NCBI RefSeq assembly: GCF_002154605.1
Contig: NZ_MUNE01000249.1
Span: 1 to 41,232, forward strand
Origin: Streptomyces milbemycinicus
GTDB lineage: Bacteria; Actinomycetota; Actinomycetes; Streptomycetales; Streptomycetaceae
Direction of reading: 5' to 3'
DNA length: 41,232 nt
Shown: positions 25,210 to 34,500 of the stretch, piece by piece
How the letters are laid out: every line of letters begins with the position of its first letter
Numbering within the stretch: the first letter of the stretch is position 1
Notes under the pieces: generated by a model
Told to the model about the DNA's origin: nothing
Seen by the model: only the letters and a program-made list of their open reading frames with translations
The model's database searches: none
Made by a program: the position numbers and the translations under genes

Positions 25210-26429
25210 CATCCACCGGTCTGTCGATGGACATGAGTACTACGGCGAAGCGCAGAGTCCTGATCTCCGGGGCCAGTATCTCCGGACCCGCGCTGGCGTA
25301 CTGGCTGCACCGGTCCGGATTCGCGGTCACAGTGGTGGAGAAGGCAGGCGCACTGCGCGACGGTGGTTACCCGATCGACATCCGCGGTACCGCGATAGAG
25401 GTGGTCCGGCGGATGGGGATACTGCCGCAACTGCGGGACGCGCATATCGACTCGCGTCGCTGCACTTTCCTCAACGCCGATGGCAGTGAAGTGGCCTCGG
25501 TCAGCCCGAGCGCCGTTGCCGGCGGTGTCGAGGGGCAGGATCTCGAGGTACGTCGTGGGGATCTGGCCGCGATCCTCTACGCGATGGTCCGCGACGACGT
25601 GGAATTCCTGTTCGGCGACTCCATCGACACCCTCGACCAGTCCGAACAAGGGGTCGACGTTACTTTCCACAGTGGGCAACGGCGCACGTTCGACCTGGTA
25701 GTCGGCGCCGACGGTATGCACTCACACACCCGGGAGTCCCTGTTCGGCCCCGAAGAGCAGTTCCACCGCTACCTCGGCTACTGCTTCGCCATTTTCACCA
25801 TGCCGAACACCTTCGGGCTCTCCCGCGAGCTCATGATGTGGAACGCCCCGGGGAAAGCCGCGGCCCTCTACGCCGTCGGGGGCAACGACGAGCTGCACGC
25901 CTTCCTGAACTTTCACCAACCAGACCCGCCGTTCGATGCCCTCCGGAACCCCGACGCCCAGCGGGACCTGGTCGCCACGATCTTCGCAGGCGCGGGATGG
26001 GAGGTCCCTGGCCTGGTCAACGCCATGCGCGACGCGGATGACCTGTTCTTCGACACGGCCGGTCAGATCCGCATGCCCCGCTGGTCCAACGGCCGCGTCG
26101 CGCTCGTCGGCGACGCCGCGTACGCACCCTCGTTCCTTACCGGACAAGGCTCAAGCCTTGCGCTGGTCGGTGCCTACATGCTCGCCAACGCCCTGGCCAC
26201 GAACCGGGACCACACTGCGGCCTTCGCCGCCTACGAACGCGACGTTCGCGAGTTCGTAGCCATGAATCAGGCACTGGTCGACAACGGTGCGGCCACGCTC
26301 TTCCCCACCACGGTGCGGGCCCTGGAGCAACGCAACACCATGCTGCGTGGCCTCGTCACCATGCCCTCCGCGACAGCACGACCCGCCCACTCAGCCCTTA
26401 CGCTGCCCGAATTCGCCCCGATGCCGTGA
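25206..26429 (+). CDS. FAD-dependent monooxygenase (TetX/PhzS-like group A)
   Basis: The 407-residue product is a class A flavoprotein hydroxylase. The FAD-binding Rossmann motif RRVLISGASISGPALAYW begins near residue 17 and VTVVEKAG follows. The mid-protein DLVVGADGMHSHTRESLFG and the second FAD motif RVALVGDAAYAPSFLTGQG (near residue 297) are complete. Such enzymes hydroxylate aromatic compounds in biosynthesis or inactivate antibiotics such as tetracyclines and rifamycins. Translational coupling to the exporter and the lack of a polyketide cluster nearby favour a detoxifying role, although a biosynthetic role cannot be excluded. Confidence 0.9.
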   Translation: MTSTGLSMDMSTTAKRRVLISGASISGPALAYWLHRSGFAVTVVEKAGALRDGGYPIDIRGTAIEVVRRMGILPQLRDAHIDSRRCTFLNADGSEVASVSPSAVAGGVEGQDLEVRRGDLAAILYAMVRDDVEFLFGDSIDTLDQSEQGVDVTFHSGQRRTFDLVVGADGMHSHTRESLFGPEEQFHRYLGYCFAIFTMPNTFGLSRELMMWNAPGKAAALYAVGGNDELHAFLNFHQPDPPFDALRNPDAQRDLVATIFAGAGWEVPGLVNAMRDADDLFFDTAGQIRMPRWSNGRVALVGDAAYAPSFLTGQGSSLALVGAYMLANALATNRDHTAAFAAYERDVREFVAMNQALVDNGAATLFPTTVRALEQRNTMLRGLVTMPSATARPAHSALTLPEFAPMP

Positions 26430-26435
26430 CCTGAT

Positions 26436-26479
26436 ACGCCGGCCGCACTGAGAACTCCTGACTCCGTACCTGCCGGCGT
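26436..26479. terminator. Weak candidate terminator after the MFS-monooxygenase operon
   Basis: ACGCCGGC (26436-26443) and GCCGGCGT (26472-26479) form an 8-bp GC-rich stem with a 28-nt loop, seven bases after the monooxygenase stop. The long loop makes it a poor intrinsic terminator. The remaining bases to the response-regulator stop at 26676 show no gene. Confidence 0.35.
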
Positions 26480-26675
26480 CGGCTTACCGAGTGGACCGAA
26501 GCCGGTGCTCCATCGCCCTACTCCCAACGTTCGTTGCCGGCGAGCGTGAGTAGGTGCTGATGGCGCCGGTTGGGTGGCGAGGTTGCCGACTGCCCGGTGA
26601 GCTGGCGGAGTTGGGCGGAGGTGACGGCGCGAGGTCGGCGCCGGGCTCCGAGCCGCCGAAGGGCCCCGTATCGGA

Positions 26676-27368
26676 CTACGGCAGGCGGCCGGTGCCGCCG
26701 TCGGGGGCTGCGTGGGCCAGGCCCGTCCGGTAGGCGATGACGACGAGTTGCGCCCGGTCGCGGGCCTCCAGCTTCGTCATGGCGCGCTGCACATGGGCGC
26801 GGACGGTGAAGGGGCTGAGGAACATCCGCTCGGCGATCTCCTGGTTGGACAGGCCGGTCGCGACCAGGGCCACCATCTCGCGTTCGCGCGGCGTGAGCAC
26901 GGCGAGCTGTTCGGGGTGGTGCGACGGGGTGTCGTCCGGTGTGGCCAGGAAGCGGGCGACCAAGGAGCGGGTGGCGGCGGGGGACAGCAGAGTGTCGCCG
27001 TCGGCGATCGTACGCACGGCGTCCAGCAGGTCCTCGGCCCCGATTCCCTTGCCGATGAAGCCACCGGCCCCCGCGCGCAGCGCCTGAGCGACGTACTCGT
27101 CGGTCTCGTACGTGGTGAGGATCAGGATGCGGCTGGCACGCAGTTCCGGGTCCGCGCAGATCTCCGACGTGGCGGTGAGACCGTCCACCTCGGGCATACG
27201 GATGTCCATGATCACCACGTCCGGGCGCAGTTCCCGGGTGAGTCTCACCGCCTCCCTGCCGTCGGCGGCCTCGCCGACCACGGTGATGTCGTCGGCACTG
27301 TCGAGAAGCATCCGGAAGGCACCGCGCAGCAGGGCCTGATCGTCGGCGAGCAGCACCCGGAGTGTCAT
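26676..27368 (-). CDS. NarL/LuxR-type response regulator
   Basis: The 230-residue protein has a receiver domain (residues 3-120) with the acidic pair Asp9/Asp10, phosphoacceptor Asp55 in VVIMDIRMPEVDG and the ILTTYETDEYV switch region. A LuxR-type helix-turn-helix (LTPREREMVALVATGLSNQEIAERMFLSPFTVRAHVQRA, in parts) covers residues 155-215. It starts inside the kinase stop (ATGA overlap), so kinase and regulator are coupled and form one two-component system. Probable targets are its own MMPL operon and perhaps the neighbouring MFS operon. No binding site could be identified. Confidence 0.94.
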   Translation of the reverse strand: MTLRVLLADDQALLRGAFRMLLDSADDITVVGEAADGREAVRLTRELRPDVVIMDIRMPEVDGLTATSEICADPELRASRILILTTYETDEYVAQALRAGAGGFIGKGIGAEDLLDAVRTIADGDTLLSPAATRSLVARFLATPDDTPSHHPEQLAVLTPREREMVALVATGLSNQEIAERMFLSPFTVRAHVQRAMTKLEARDRAQLVVIAYRTGLAHAAPDGGTGRLP

Positions 27369-28708
27369 GGCGCATCCCCGGTCTCTCCGCCGTCCGTCCG
27401 TCCGTCGCCGGTCCGTTGTCCGTCGCCTGTCACTCCGTCGGCCATCGGCCCCTCGATGGTTGTTGCTCCGTCAGTCCTCCGCGTCGTGTCCTTGGCGGGC
27501 GGGAGAGGCAGCTGGGTGGAGACGAGGAAGCCGCCCTCCGGGCGCCTGCCCGCGGAAAGGTGTCCCCCGACCGCGGTGGCACGTTCACGCATCCCGATCA
27601 GACCGTAACCGGGCGGACGGTCCGGCACCGTGGACGCGCTCGGTCCCGTGGATGCGGTCGGCGCCGTACGGGCGCCCCCTCCGTCGTCGGCGACGGTGAT
27701 GGTCACGCGATCGCGGTTCCAGACGAGGCGTACCCGGGCGCTACCGGTACCGGCGTGCTTGGTCACGTTGGTCAGGGCCTCCTGGACGATGCGGTAGGCG
27801 GTGAGGTCCACTCCCGGCGGCAGCGGCCTGGCCGTACCCTCCTGGTGCACCGACACCTCCAGACCCGCGCGGCGGAAGGACTCGAGGAGCGTGGGAAGCC
27901 GGGAAAGGCCGGGCGCCGGTTCGGCGGGCCCGGCCGCGTCCCCGGACTGACGCAGCAGACCAACCGTGGCCCGCAGTTCGTCGAGCGCGTGGCCGGTGGT
28001 CTCGACGAGCTCCTTCAGGCTCTTGCGGGTCTGCTCCGGGCGGGCGTCGAAGAGGTGGGCGGCGACCGTGGCCTGCGCGTTGGCCAGGGTGATCTGATGG
28101 GCCACGAGGTCGTGCAACTCCCGGGCGATGCGAACCCGTTCCTCGGCCACTCTCCGGCGCGCCTCGCTGTCCCGGCTCTGCTCGGCCCGCTGGGCCCGCT
28201 CCTCCACGGCCGCCAGGTAGGCCCGTCGGTTCTGCACCGAGTGACCGAGTACGCCGGCCACCAGCGGGAACGCCGCCACCGCTCCCACCCTGCTCGCATC
28301 CTTCCACGAGAGGGCCCCGAACAAGGGGGTGGAGGCGACAAGGAGCGCCACGGAGGTGAGCGACACCGCGCTCACCGCGTGCCGTTCGGTGCGCACGGTG
28401 AGCGAGTAGGCGGTGATCACGGCGGGGGCCACGATGAGCGGGCTCAGCAGGAGGCCCAAGGGTGGCACCAGCATGCCGCTCGCGGTCGTGGCCGCCATGG
28501 CGGCCAGGGGTGCCCGGTGCCGCACCGGCAGCACGGCACAGGACACCACGGCGATGAAGTAGGCGGCGGGGGGCGGCGGTGACAGCGTGCTGCCGTCGTT
28601 CTGCACCACGCCGCCGAGCAGACAGAGCGCGAACGCCGTCGCCGTGACCGCTGCCTCCCGCCACCACGTGCCGCGTGGTCGCGGGCCACCGCCACCCGTG
28701 TTCGTCAT
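27365..28708 (-). CDS. Sensor histidine kinase, NarX/DesK-type (HisKA_3)
   Basis: The 447-residue kinase has an N-terminal membrane part of several hydrophobic helices (about residues 18-165) with almost no extracellular loop, suggesting it senses a signal in or at the membrane. The phosphoacceptor His199 is in RIARELHDLVAH. The HATPase_c domain has the N-box EALTNVTKHAGTG, DDGGG and GYGLIGMRERA. A Gly/Asp/Thr-rich tail follows (about the last 30 residues). ATG 28708 is chosen because it lies just after the MMPL stop (7-bp gap); the longer frame reads into that gene. It is cotranscribed with the MMPL exporter and the response regulator. Confidence 0.92.
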   Translation of the reverse strand: MTNTGGGGPRPRGTWWREAAVTATAFALCLLGGVVQNDGSTLSPPPPAAYFIAVVSCAVLPVRHRAPLAAMAATTASGMLVPPLGLLLSPLIVAPAVITAYSLTVRTERHAVSAVSLTSVALLVASTPLFGALSWKDASRVGAVAAFPLVAGVLGHSVQNRRAYLAAVEERAQRAEQSRDSEARRRVAEERVRIARELHDLVAHQITLANAQATVAAHLFDARPEQTRKSLKELVETTGHALDELRATVGLLRQSGDAAGPAEPAPGLSRLPTLLESFRRAGLEVSVHQEGTARPLPPGVDLTAYRIVQEALTNVTKHAGTGSARVRLVWNRDRVTITVADDGGGARTAPTASTGPSASTVPDRPPGYGLIGMRERATAVGGHLSAGRRPEGGFLVSTQLPLPPAKDTTRRTDGATTIEGPMADGVTGDGQRTGDGRTDGGETGDAP

Positions 28709-28715
28709 GGCCGGC

Positions 28716-30998
28716 TCAGTGCCGGTGCCGGCCGACGGGGAGCCGCGGCACCGCTGCGTCCAACTCGGCTGCGGAGGCCGGGACATGCCTGCTCAGTTTC
28801 TCACCCTCGATATCCACATTCGGCAGCACGCGGTTCAGGATACGGGGCAGCCACCAGGCCCGGTGGCCGAGCAGTGCCAGGACCGCGGGTGCGATCGCCA
28901 TCCGGACCACGAAGGCGTCGAAGGCGACGGCGGCGGCCAGGCCGACGCCCATCGTCTGGATGGTCGGGCTGCTCATCCCGATGAATCCGGCGAACACGCT
29001 GATCATAATGATCGCCGCCGCGGCCACCACACGTCCGCTGTGCCGGAAACCGTTGACGATTGCCTCGCCGGGGGACGCGCCATGGACGTAGGCCTCCCGC
29101 ATCCGGGTGAGGAGGAAGACCTCGTAATCCATGGCGAGGCCGAACACGATTCCGATGATGAGAATCGGCATCAGCGACATGACCGGTCCGGTCTGCTCGA
29201 TGCCGATCAGGTCTGCCGCCCAGCCCCACTGGAAGACGGCGACGAGGACACCGAAGGCGGCACCCACCGACAGCAGGAAGCCGAGCGCGGCCTTGACCGG
29301 GACCAGGACCGAGCGGAAGACCACCATCAGCAGGAGCACCGCCAGGCCGATGACCACGGTCAGATAGGGGACGAGGGCGTCGGACATGGCTTCGGAAATG
29401 TCGATGTTCATCGCGGTGGTGCCGGTCACCAGGATGTCGGCGCCCGTGTCGGCCTCGACGCCGGAGACCGCGCCCCGGATCGCGTGCACCAGGTCCTTGG
29501 TCTCGCCGCTGTTCGGCGCGGTCTGCGGGACGGCGGTGAGGACGGCCGTGTCCTTGCCCCGGCTGAGAACCGGATCACCGACCGACGCGACCCCGTCCAC
29601 TCCCCGTACGGTCTTGGCGACCAGGTCCGTGGTGGCCCGGGTGTCCCCGGACCCCGAAGACGCTGGCATGTCCACGACCAAGGTCAACGGGCCGTTGAAG
29701 CCGGGGCCGAAGCCTTCTGACAGCAGGTCGTAGGCACGGCGCTGGGTGGTCTCCACCGACTTGGACTCGTCTCCGGGCAGCCCGAGTTCGAGGCTCAGCG
29801 CCGGTAGGGCGACGGCGCCGAGACCGAGTCCGGCGATCAGCAGCACGGCCGCCGGTCGGCGCAGCACGAACCGTGCCCAGCGGGTGCCGAGCCCGGGCCG
29901 GCCGGCCGCGGTGGGCACGGGGTGCGGGCGCTCGCTTCCCGGCCGCTCGCTTCCCGATCGGCGATACGAGGGTTCCTTGCGGACGGCGCGGGACAGTACC
30001 CGTCGGCCGAAGAAGCCGAACAGCGCGGGGACCAGGGTCAGTGCGACGAGTACGGCAAGGGCCACGGCGCCCGCGCCGCCCATGCCCATCTTGGTGAGTT
30101 CGGGGATTCCGACGACCCCCAGCCCGACCAGGGCGATGAAGACGGTCGCGCCGGCGAAGACGACGGCGGATCCGGCCGTGCCCACCGCCCGGCCGGCGGC
30201 CTCCTCCGGTTCGCTGCCCTGGGCCCGTTCGTCGCGGAAGCGGGAGGTGATGAAGAGTGCGTAGTCGATCCCGACCGCAAGCCCCAGCATCAGCGCCAGG
30301 ATGGCGACGGTGGACGTCAGGCCCAGCGGCACGGCCAGCGCGGAGACCAGGCCGAAGGCGATGGCCACGCCCACGAAGGCGGTCAGCAGCGACAATCCGG
30401 CCGCGACCAGCGACCCGAGGGCGAGGACCAGCACCACCGCCGCCACCGCCACGCCGATGATCTCCGTCGTACCGCCCGGTTCCTCTTCCGAATCCAGGGC
30501 CGAGCCGCCGATCTCCACGGTCAACCCCGCGTCCCGGGCCTGGCTCGCGGCGTCCTCGAGGGCGCTCTTCGTCGGCTCGGCCAGGTCGACGGCGTCCGCG
30601 GTGTAGGTGATCGTGGAGTAGGCGATGGTGCCGTCCTCGCTGACAGCACCGGTCTCATAGGGGTCGGTGGTCGACGCGACCTGATCGCCCCCGTCCAGCG
30701 AGCCGAGCGTGTTCTCGACGGCCGCCTTGTTCTCCCTGGCCGTCACCCGCTGCCCGTCCGGGGCCCGGAACACCAAGCGGGCCTCGGCCCCTTGGGAGTT
30801 GCTCTGGGGGAAGCGCTCGTCCAGCAGATCGAACGCCTTCTGCGACTCGGTGCCGGGCATGGAGAGGTCCTCTTCCTTCCCCTCCGGCGCCATGGCGGCG
30901 GCGACGACGGCCAGCACCAGGACACCCAACCACAGACCACCCACGAGCCGGCGGCGCCGGAAGGCCCACCGTCCGATCCGGTAAAGAAATGTCGCCAC
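28716..30998 (-). CDS. MMPL/RND-family membrane exporter
   Basis: The 760-residue protein has the actinobacterial MMPL layout: helix 1 (residues 15-40), a large extracellular loop, helices 2-6, a second loop and helices 7-12. The proton-relay Asp-Tyr pairs are present in GIDYALFITSRFRDE and AMDYEVFLLTRMREA. MMPL proteins move lipids, lipopeptides or drugs outward. The GTG at 30998 is preferred because GGAG lies ten bases upstream. The frame is open further to 31130 but that part is the conserved RNA leader. It heads an operon with a histidine kinase and a response regulator, an arrangement common for envelope-stress or antimicrobial-peptide detoxification modules. Confidence 0.92.
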   Translation of the reverse strand: MATFLYRIGRWAFRRRRLVGGLWLGVLVLAVVAAAMAPEGKEEDLSMPGTESQKAFDLLDERFPQSNSQGAEARLVFRAPDGQRVTARENKAAVENTLGSLDGGDQVASTTDPYETGAVSEDGTIAYSTITYTADAVDLAEPTKSALEDAASQARDAGLTVEIGGSALDSEEEPGGTTEIIGVAVAAVVLVLALGSLVAAGLSLLTAFVGVAIAFGLVSALAVPLGLTSTVAILALMLGLAVGIDYALFITSRFRDERAQGSEPEEAAGRAVGTAGSAVVFAGATVFIALVGLGVVGIPELTKMGMGGAGAVALAVLVALTLVPALFGFFGRRVLSRAVRKEPSYRRSGSERPGSERPHPVPTAAGRPGLGTRWARFVLRRPAAVLLIAGLGLGAVALPALSLELGLPGDESKSVETTQRRAYDLLSEGFGPGFNGPLTLVVDMPASSGSGDTRATTDLVAKTVRGVDGVASVGDPVLSRGKDTAVLTAVPQTAPNSGETKDLVHAIRGAVSGVEADTGADILVTGTTAMNIDISEAMSDALVPYLTVVIGLAVLLLMVVFRSVLVPVKAALGFLLSVGAAFGVLVAVFQWGWAADLIGIEQTGPVMSLMPILIIGIVFGLAMDYEVFLLTRMREAYVHGASPGEAIVNGFRHSGRVVAAAAIIMISVFAGFIGMSSPTIQTMGVGLAAAVAFDAFVVRMAIAPAVLALLGHRAWWLPRILNRVLPNVDIEGEKLSRHVPASAAELDAAVPRLPVGRHRH

Positions 30999-31026
30999 CT
31001 GTTGATCACTCCAAACACCGCTGGGC

Positions 31027-31170
31027 AAGGGGAATGCGTGAGATTCACGCGCCTCCAACACTCCCCTCCGGCGCCCCGCCGGGCATCGTCCCTGGCCGCC
31101 GTCTTCCCCTGGTCCACCCGGACCAGCCACTCACGTGTCCTGGTGCATACGCACTACAGGCCGACTCGGG
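31027..31170 (-). promoter_or_regulatory. Candidate structured RNA leader, copy B (MMPL operon)
   Basis: This is the inverted copy of the element at 23619-23758 and precedes the MMPL start by about 37 nt. H2 and the ACGATG-loop region are identical to copy A. The H1 loop differs by one base, and the H3b loop reads GGG for GCG. The terminal hairpin (31036-31050, minus strand) is GCGTG-aatct-CACGC: the two pairs that differ from copy A are changed on both sides (T-A to C-G and C-G to T-A). The remaining differences lie in the single-stranded joint between H3b and H4 or in loops. Confidence 0.65.
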
Positions 31171-31289
31171 CCGGGGCCGCGCGCAGCGGTCGGCGCACCG
31201 TCAGACGCCGCAGGCGTGACACCGACGCACGCGGCCCCGGCCGGTGAGGTTCCCGGCGTCCCGGTAGGTGATGCCGTCCCTGCTGATGC

Positions 31290-31446
31290 CGACCTTCGCG
31301 CCCGGCACCGCGCCGGACGGCGCGCTGTACGTCTTCGCTGTCATCGAGCACACCACCAGGCGCAGCCGGATGCCCGGCGCCACCGCACACCCCGCCGCGG
31401 AGTGGATCGTGCAGCTCGGACGTAACCTCCTCATGCACCTCGAAAT
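31290..31446 (+). pseudogene. Transposase (integrase core, rve-type) fragment
   Basis: Around 50 codons read GALYVFAVIEHTTRRSR, then MPGATAHPAAEWIVQLGRNLLMHLE. This closely resembles the centre of rve-type integrase-core transposases of actinomycete insertion sequences, in which the pattern LYVFAVIEH..RR..GATAHP..W..Q.ARNL.M.LE is typical. The regions with the catalytic Asp, second Asp and Glu before and after are missing, so it is a scar. No intact inverted ends were found. The flanking bases 31171-31289 and 31447-31504 contain nothing else that I recognise. The scar lies between the exporter block and the 3' end of the NRPS gene. Confidence 0.6.
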
Positions 31447-31504
31447 GCACCTCGGGACCGCGACTCAGAGTTCACAGCCGCCTTCAGGCCTCACCGCACT
31501 CGCG

Positions 31505-34500
31505 TCAGGGTCTGTTCCTAGGGCGCAATGCCGGGCGAGCGCGTCGGCCGTTGTCCAGGTGAGGCGTCAGTTCGGCGACTGTGGGAGCCTCGAAGACGGT
31601 CTGTAGGTCAAGGCCGATCCCAAACTGTGCGCGGACGCGGTTGACCAGGAGCATGGCGAGCAGTGAGTGCCCGCCCAACTCGAAGAAACTGTCGTCCCGG
31701 CTGACATCGGGTACCCCCAGGATGTCGGCGAAAAGCTTACACAGGGCTTCTTCCCGGTCGTTGCGGGGGAGTTGCGAGGTCGAGGCGGCCGTGTGGCCGG
31801 GGGCGGGCAGCGCGGCGCGGTCCAGCTTGGCGTTGATTGTCAGAGGCAGTGCCGCCAGCTGCACGAAGGCCGACGGCACCATGTACGTGGGCAGGCGCTC
31901 GGCGAGCCGGTCGGCGAGCACGGCCGTGTCCAGTGCGGCGCCGGTGTCCGATATCACGTAGGCGACGAGTCGTTTGTCGCCGGGCCGGTCCTCGCGCAGT
32001 GTCACCACGGCCTGCCGTACTCCGGGCAGGGCCGTCAGGGTGGCTTCGATCTCTCCCGGCTCGATCCGGAAGCCACGGAGCTTGACCTGGTCGTCGGTAC
32101 GGCCCAGGTAGAGCAGGTTGCCGTCGGCCGTCCAGCGGACCATGTCGCCGGTCCGGTACATCCGTTCGCCGGCCGCGCCGAACGGGCACGCGACGAAGCG
32201 GGTGGCCGTGAGTCCCGCGCGTCCGACGTATCCCCGGGTCACGCCCGGGCCCGCGAGATACAGCTCGCCGTCCACTCCGGGCGGCACCGGCCGCAGGGCG
32301 TCGTCCAGGACGTATGCCTGGGTGCCGGCGATGGGTCCGCCGATGGTGACGGAGCGGCCCGGGGCCAGGAATGCGCCGGTGGATCCCACGGTGACCTCGG
32401 TCGGCCCGTAGAGATTGAACAACGGGTTGTCGACGGACCAGAGGTCAGCCACCATCTGCGGGACCGCCTCGGACCCGGTGACGATCGTCGTTCCGGCCGG
32501 CACGGCGGCCGAGGGCAGCGCGGACAGCAGCGTCGGCGAGATCCACACGTGCGTCGCGCCATGGGCGGGCGTACTGCCATGCTCGGCCTCGGCGAGTGCC
32601 TCGGGCCGGATGAACCGGAGCCTCGCGCCGGTGAGCAGGGCCATGCCGATCTCCCACACGGACGCGTCGAAGCCGATCGAGGCCAACTGCAGCACCACGC
32701 TCTGCGGGCCGACTCCCAAGGCGGATGTGTGGGTGCTGATCAGCCGGGTGATCCCGGTGTGGGGGACCGCGACGCCCTTGGGCATCCCCGTGGAACCGGA
32801 GGTGTAGATCACGTACGCCGTGGAGGCGATACGCAGCGGAGCGAGACGGTCGTCGTCGCTCACCTCGGTGGCGGGGAAGCCCGCCAGGCCGAGGCCGCCC
32901 AGCACGGTGGTTTCGATGTCCGCGTCGCCGAGCCGCGCGGGGTCGTCCACCAGCGCCATCGTGGCCGCGGTGTCCGCCAGCATGAAGGCCATGCGCGCCG
33001 GGGGATACGCCGGGTCGATCGGCAGGTACGCCCCGCCCGCGGTGAGCACCGCCAGCATGGCCACCAGGAGGCCGGGGCCGCGCTCCGCCGACACGGCGAC
33101 GGGGACCTCGGGGCCCACTCCGCGCTCGATCAGATAGCGTGCCAGCCGGTTGACGCTGGCGCTCAACTCGGCGTACGTGACTCCCCCGTCGCCGTCCTCG
33201 ACGGCGATGGCGTCCGGTCGCTGCCGCACCTGCTCCTCGAACAGGTCGGGGATGGTCGCCGACTCGACCTCGGCGCCACGGCCCCACTCTTCGAGGATCC
33301 GCTTCCTCTCGTCGGGGAGGAGCACCTGGAAGGTGCTGAGCCGGGCATCGGGGGCGGCCGTTGCCTGCTCCAGCAGCTGGATCAGCCGCCGGCCCAGGCT
33401 GAGCGCGGTCGCGGGGGCGTAGAGGTCCGTCGCGTATCCGACGCTCAGCCTGAGCCCGGAGCCCCCGGAGCCGCCGGAACCCCCGGAGCCCCCGGAGCCC
33501 CCGGAGCCGCGGTGCTCGCTGAACTCGAATTCGAGGTCGAACTTCACGACGTCCAGGGGCACCGGGCCGGGCTCGCAGCGAAGGCCGGGCAGTTCGAGGG
33601 CGGCGCTGGTGGCGTCGGTCCAGACAAGTGCCGTCTGGAAGAGGGGATTGCGTGACGGGGAACGAGTCGGCTGGAGTTCTTCCACGAGGCGGTCGAAGGG
33701 AAGCTGCTGGTGTTCGAAGGCGGCCAGATCGGTCACGCGGACCCGGGCGAGCAGGTCGGAGAAGGAGGGATCACCGCTGGTGTCGGTGCGCAGGACCAGG
33801 GTGTTGAGGAAATAGCCGACGAGATCATGCAGGGTGTGGTCGGGGCGTGCCGCGACGACGGCGCCCAGCGGAATGTCGGTGCCGGCGCCCAGTTGGGTGA
33901 AGAGGGCGGCCAGGGCGGCCTGGGCCACCATGTAGGGGGTGACCCCGTGGGTCCGGGCCAGTTGTCGCAGCCGCTGGTCCAGTGCCTGGTCGATCGGCAG
34001 TTCGACCTGGCCGCCGCGGCGGGAAGCGCGGGCCGGCCGGGGTCGGTCGGCGGGCAGCGTCAGCTCCTCGGGCAGGCCGGCCAGGGCCGTACGCCAGTAG
34101 TCGAGCTGGTGGCTCTGCACACCGGCCGGATCACCGGCGTCCCCGATCGTGTCCTCGTACCAGAGCGCGTAGTCCGCGTACTGGACGGGCAGCGGCTCCC
34201 AGTCGGGAGCCTCACCCCGAGTGCGGGCTGCGTAAGCACGGGCCAGATCGGTGGTCAGCGGCCTCATGGACCAGGCGTCGATGGCGATGTGGTGGATGGT
34301 CAGGACGAGGGTGGAGTCCTGTGGGCCGGTGGTGATGAGTTCAGCGTGCAGGGGAAGGTCGGTGGACAGGTCGATGGCGTGGGCGCAGGCTCGGGCGATG
34401 GCATCCTCCGCCTGCTCGGCCGTGGTGTCGGTGAACCGCGGCCGCGGCCGGGCCCGGTCGGCGGGAACGACGATCTGAACGGTCACCCCCTCGCGTTCGG

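Noticed and set aside
26518..27375. Minus-strand frame starting at 27375
   Set aside because: Arg/Pro-rich shadow of the NarL-type response regulator in another frame.
23619..31170. The inverted 140-bp copies as terminal repeats of a transposon
   Set aside because: No transposase lies inside, no target duplication is visible, and each copy sits at a fixed short distance from a start codon with compensatory stem changes, which suits an RNA leader better.
31505..31620. NRPS truncated by a frameshift at its 3' end
   Set aside because: No thioesterase-like sequence is readable in any frame downstream on the minus strand, so a simple frameshift is not supported; true loss or natural absence remains open.
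33454..33509. CRISPR-like or regulatory direct repeats
   Set aside because: The 9-bp repeats are in frame, without spacers, and encode a GSG linker within the NRPS.
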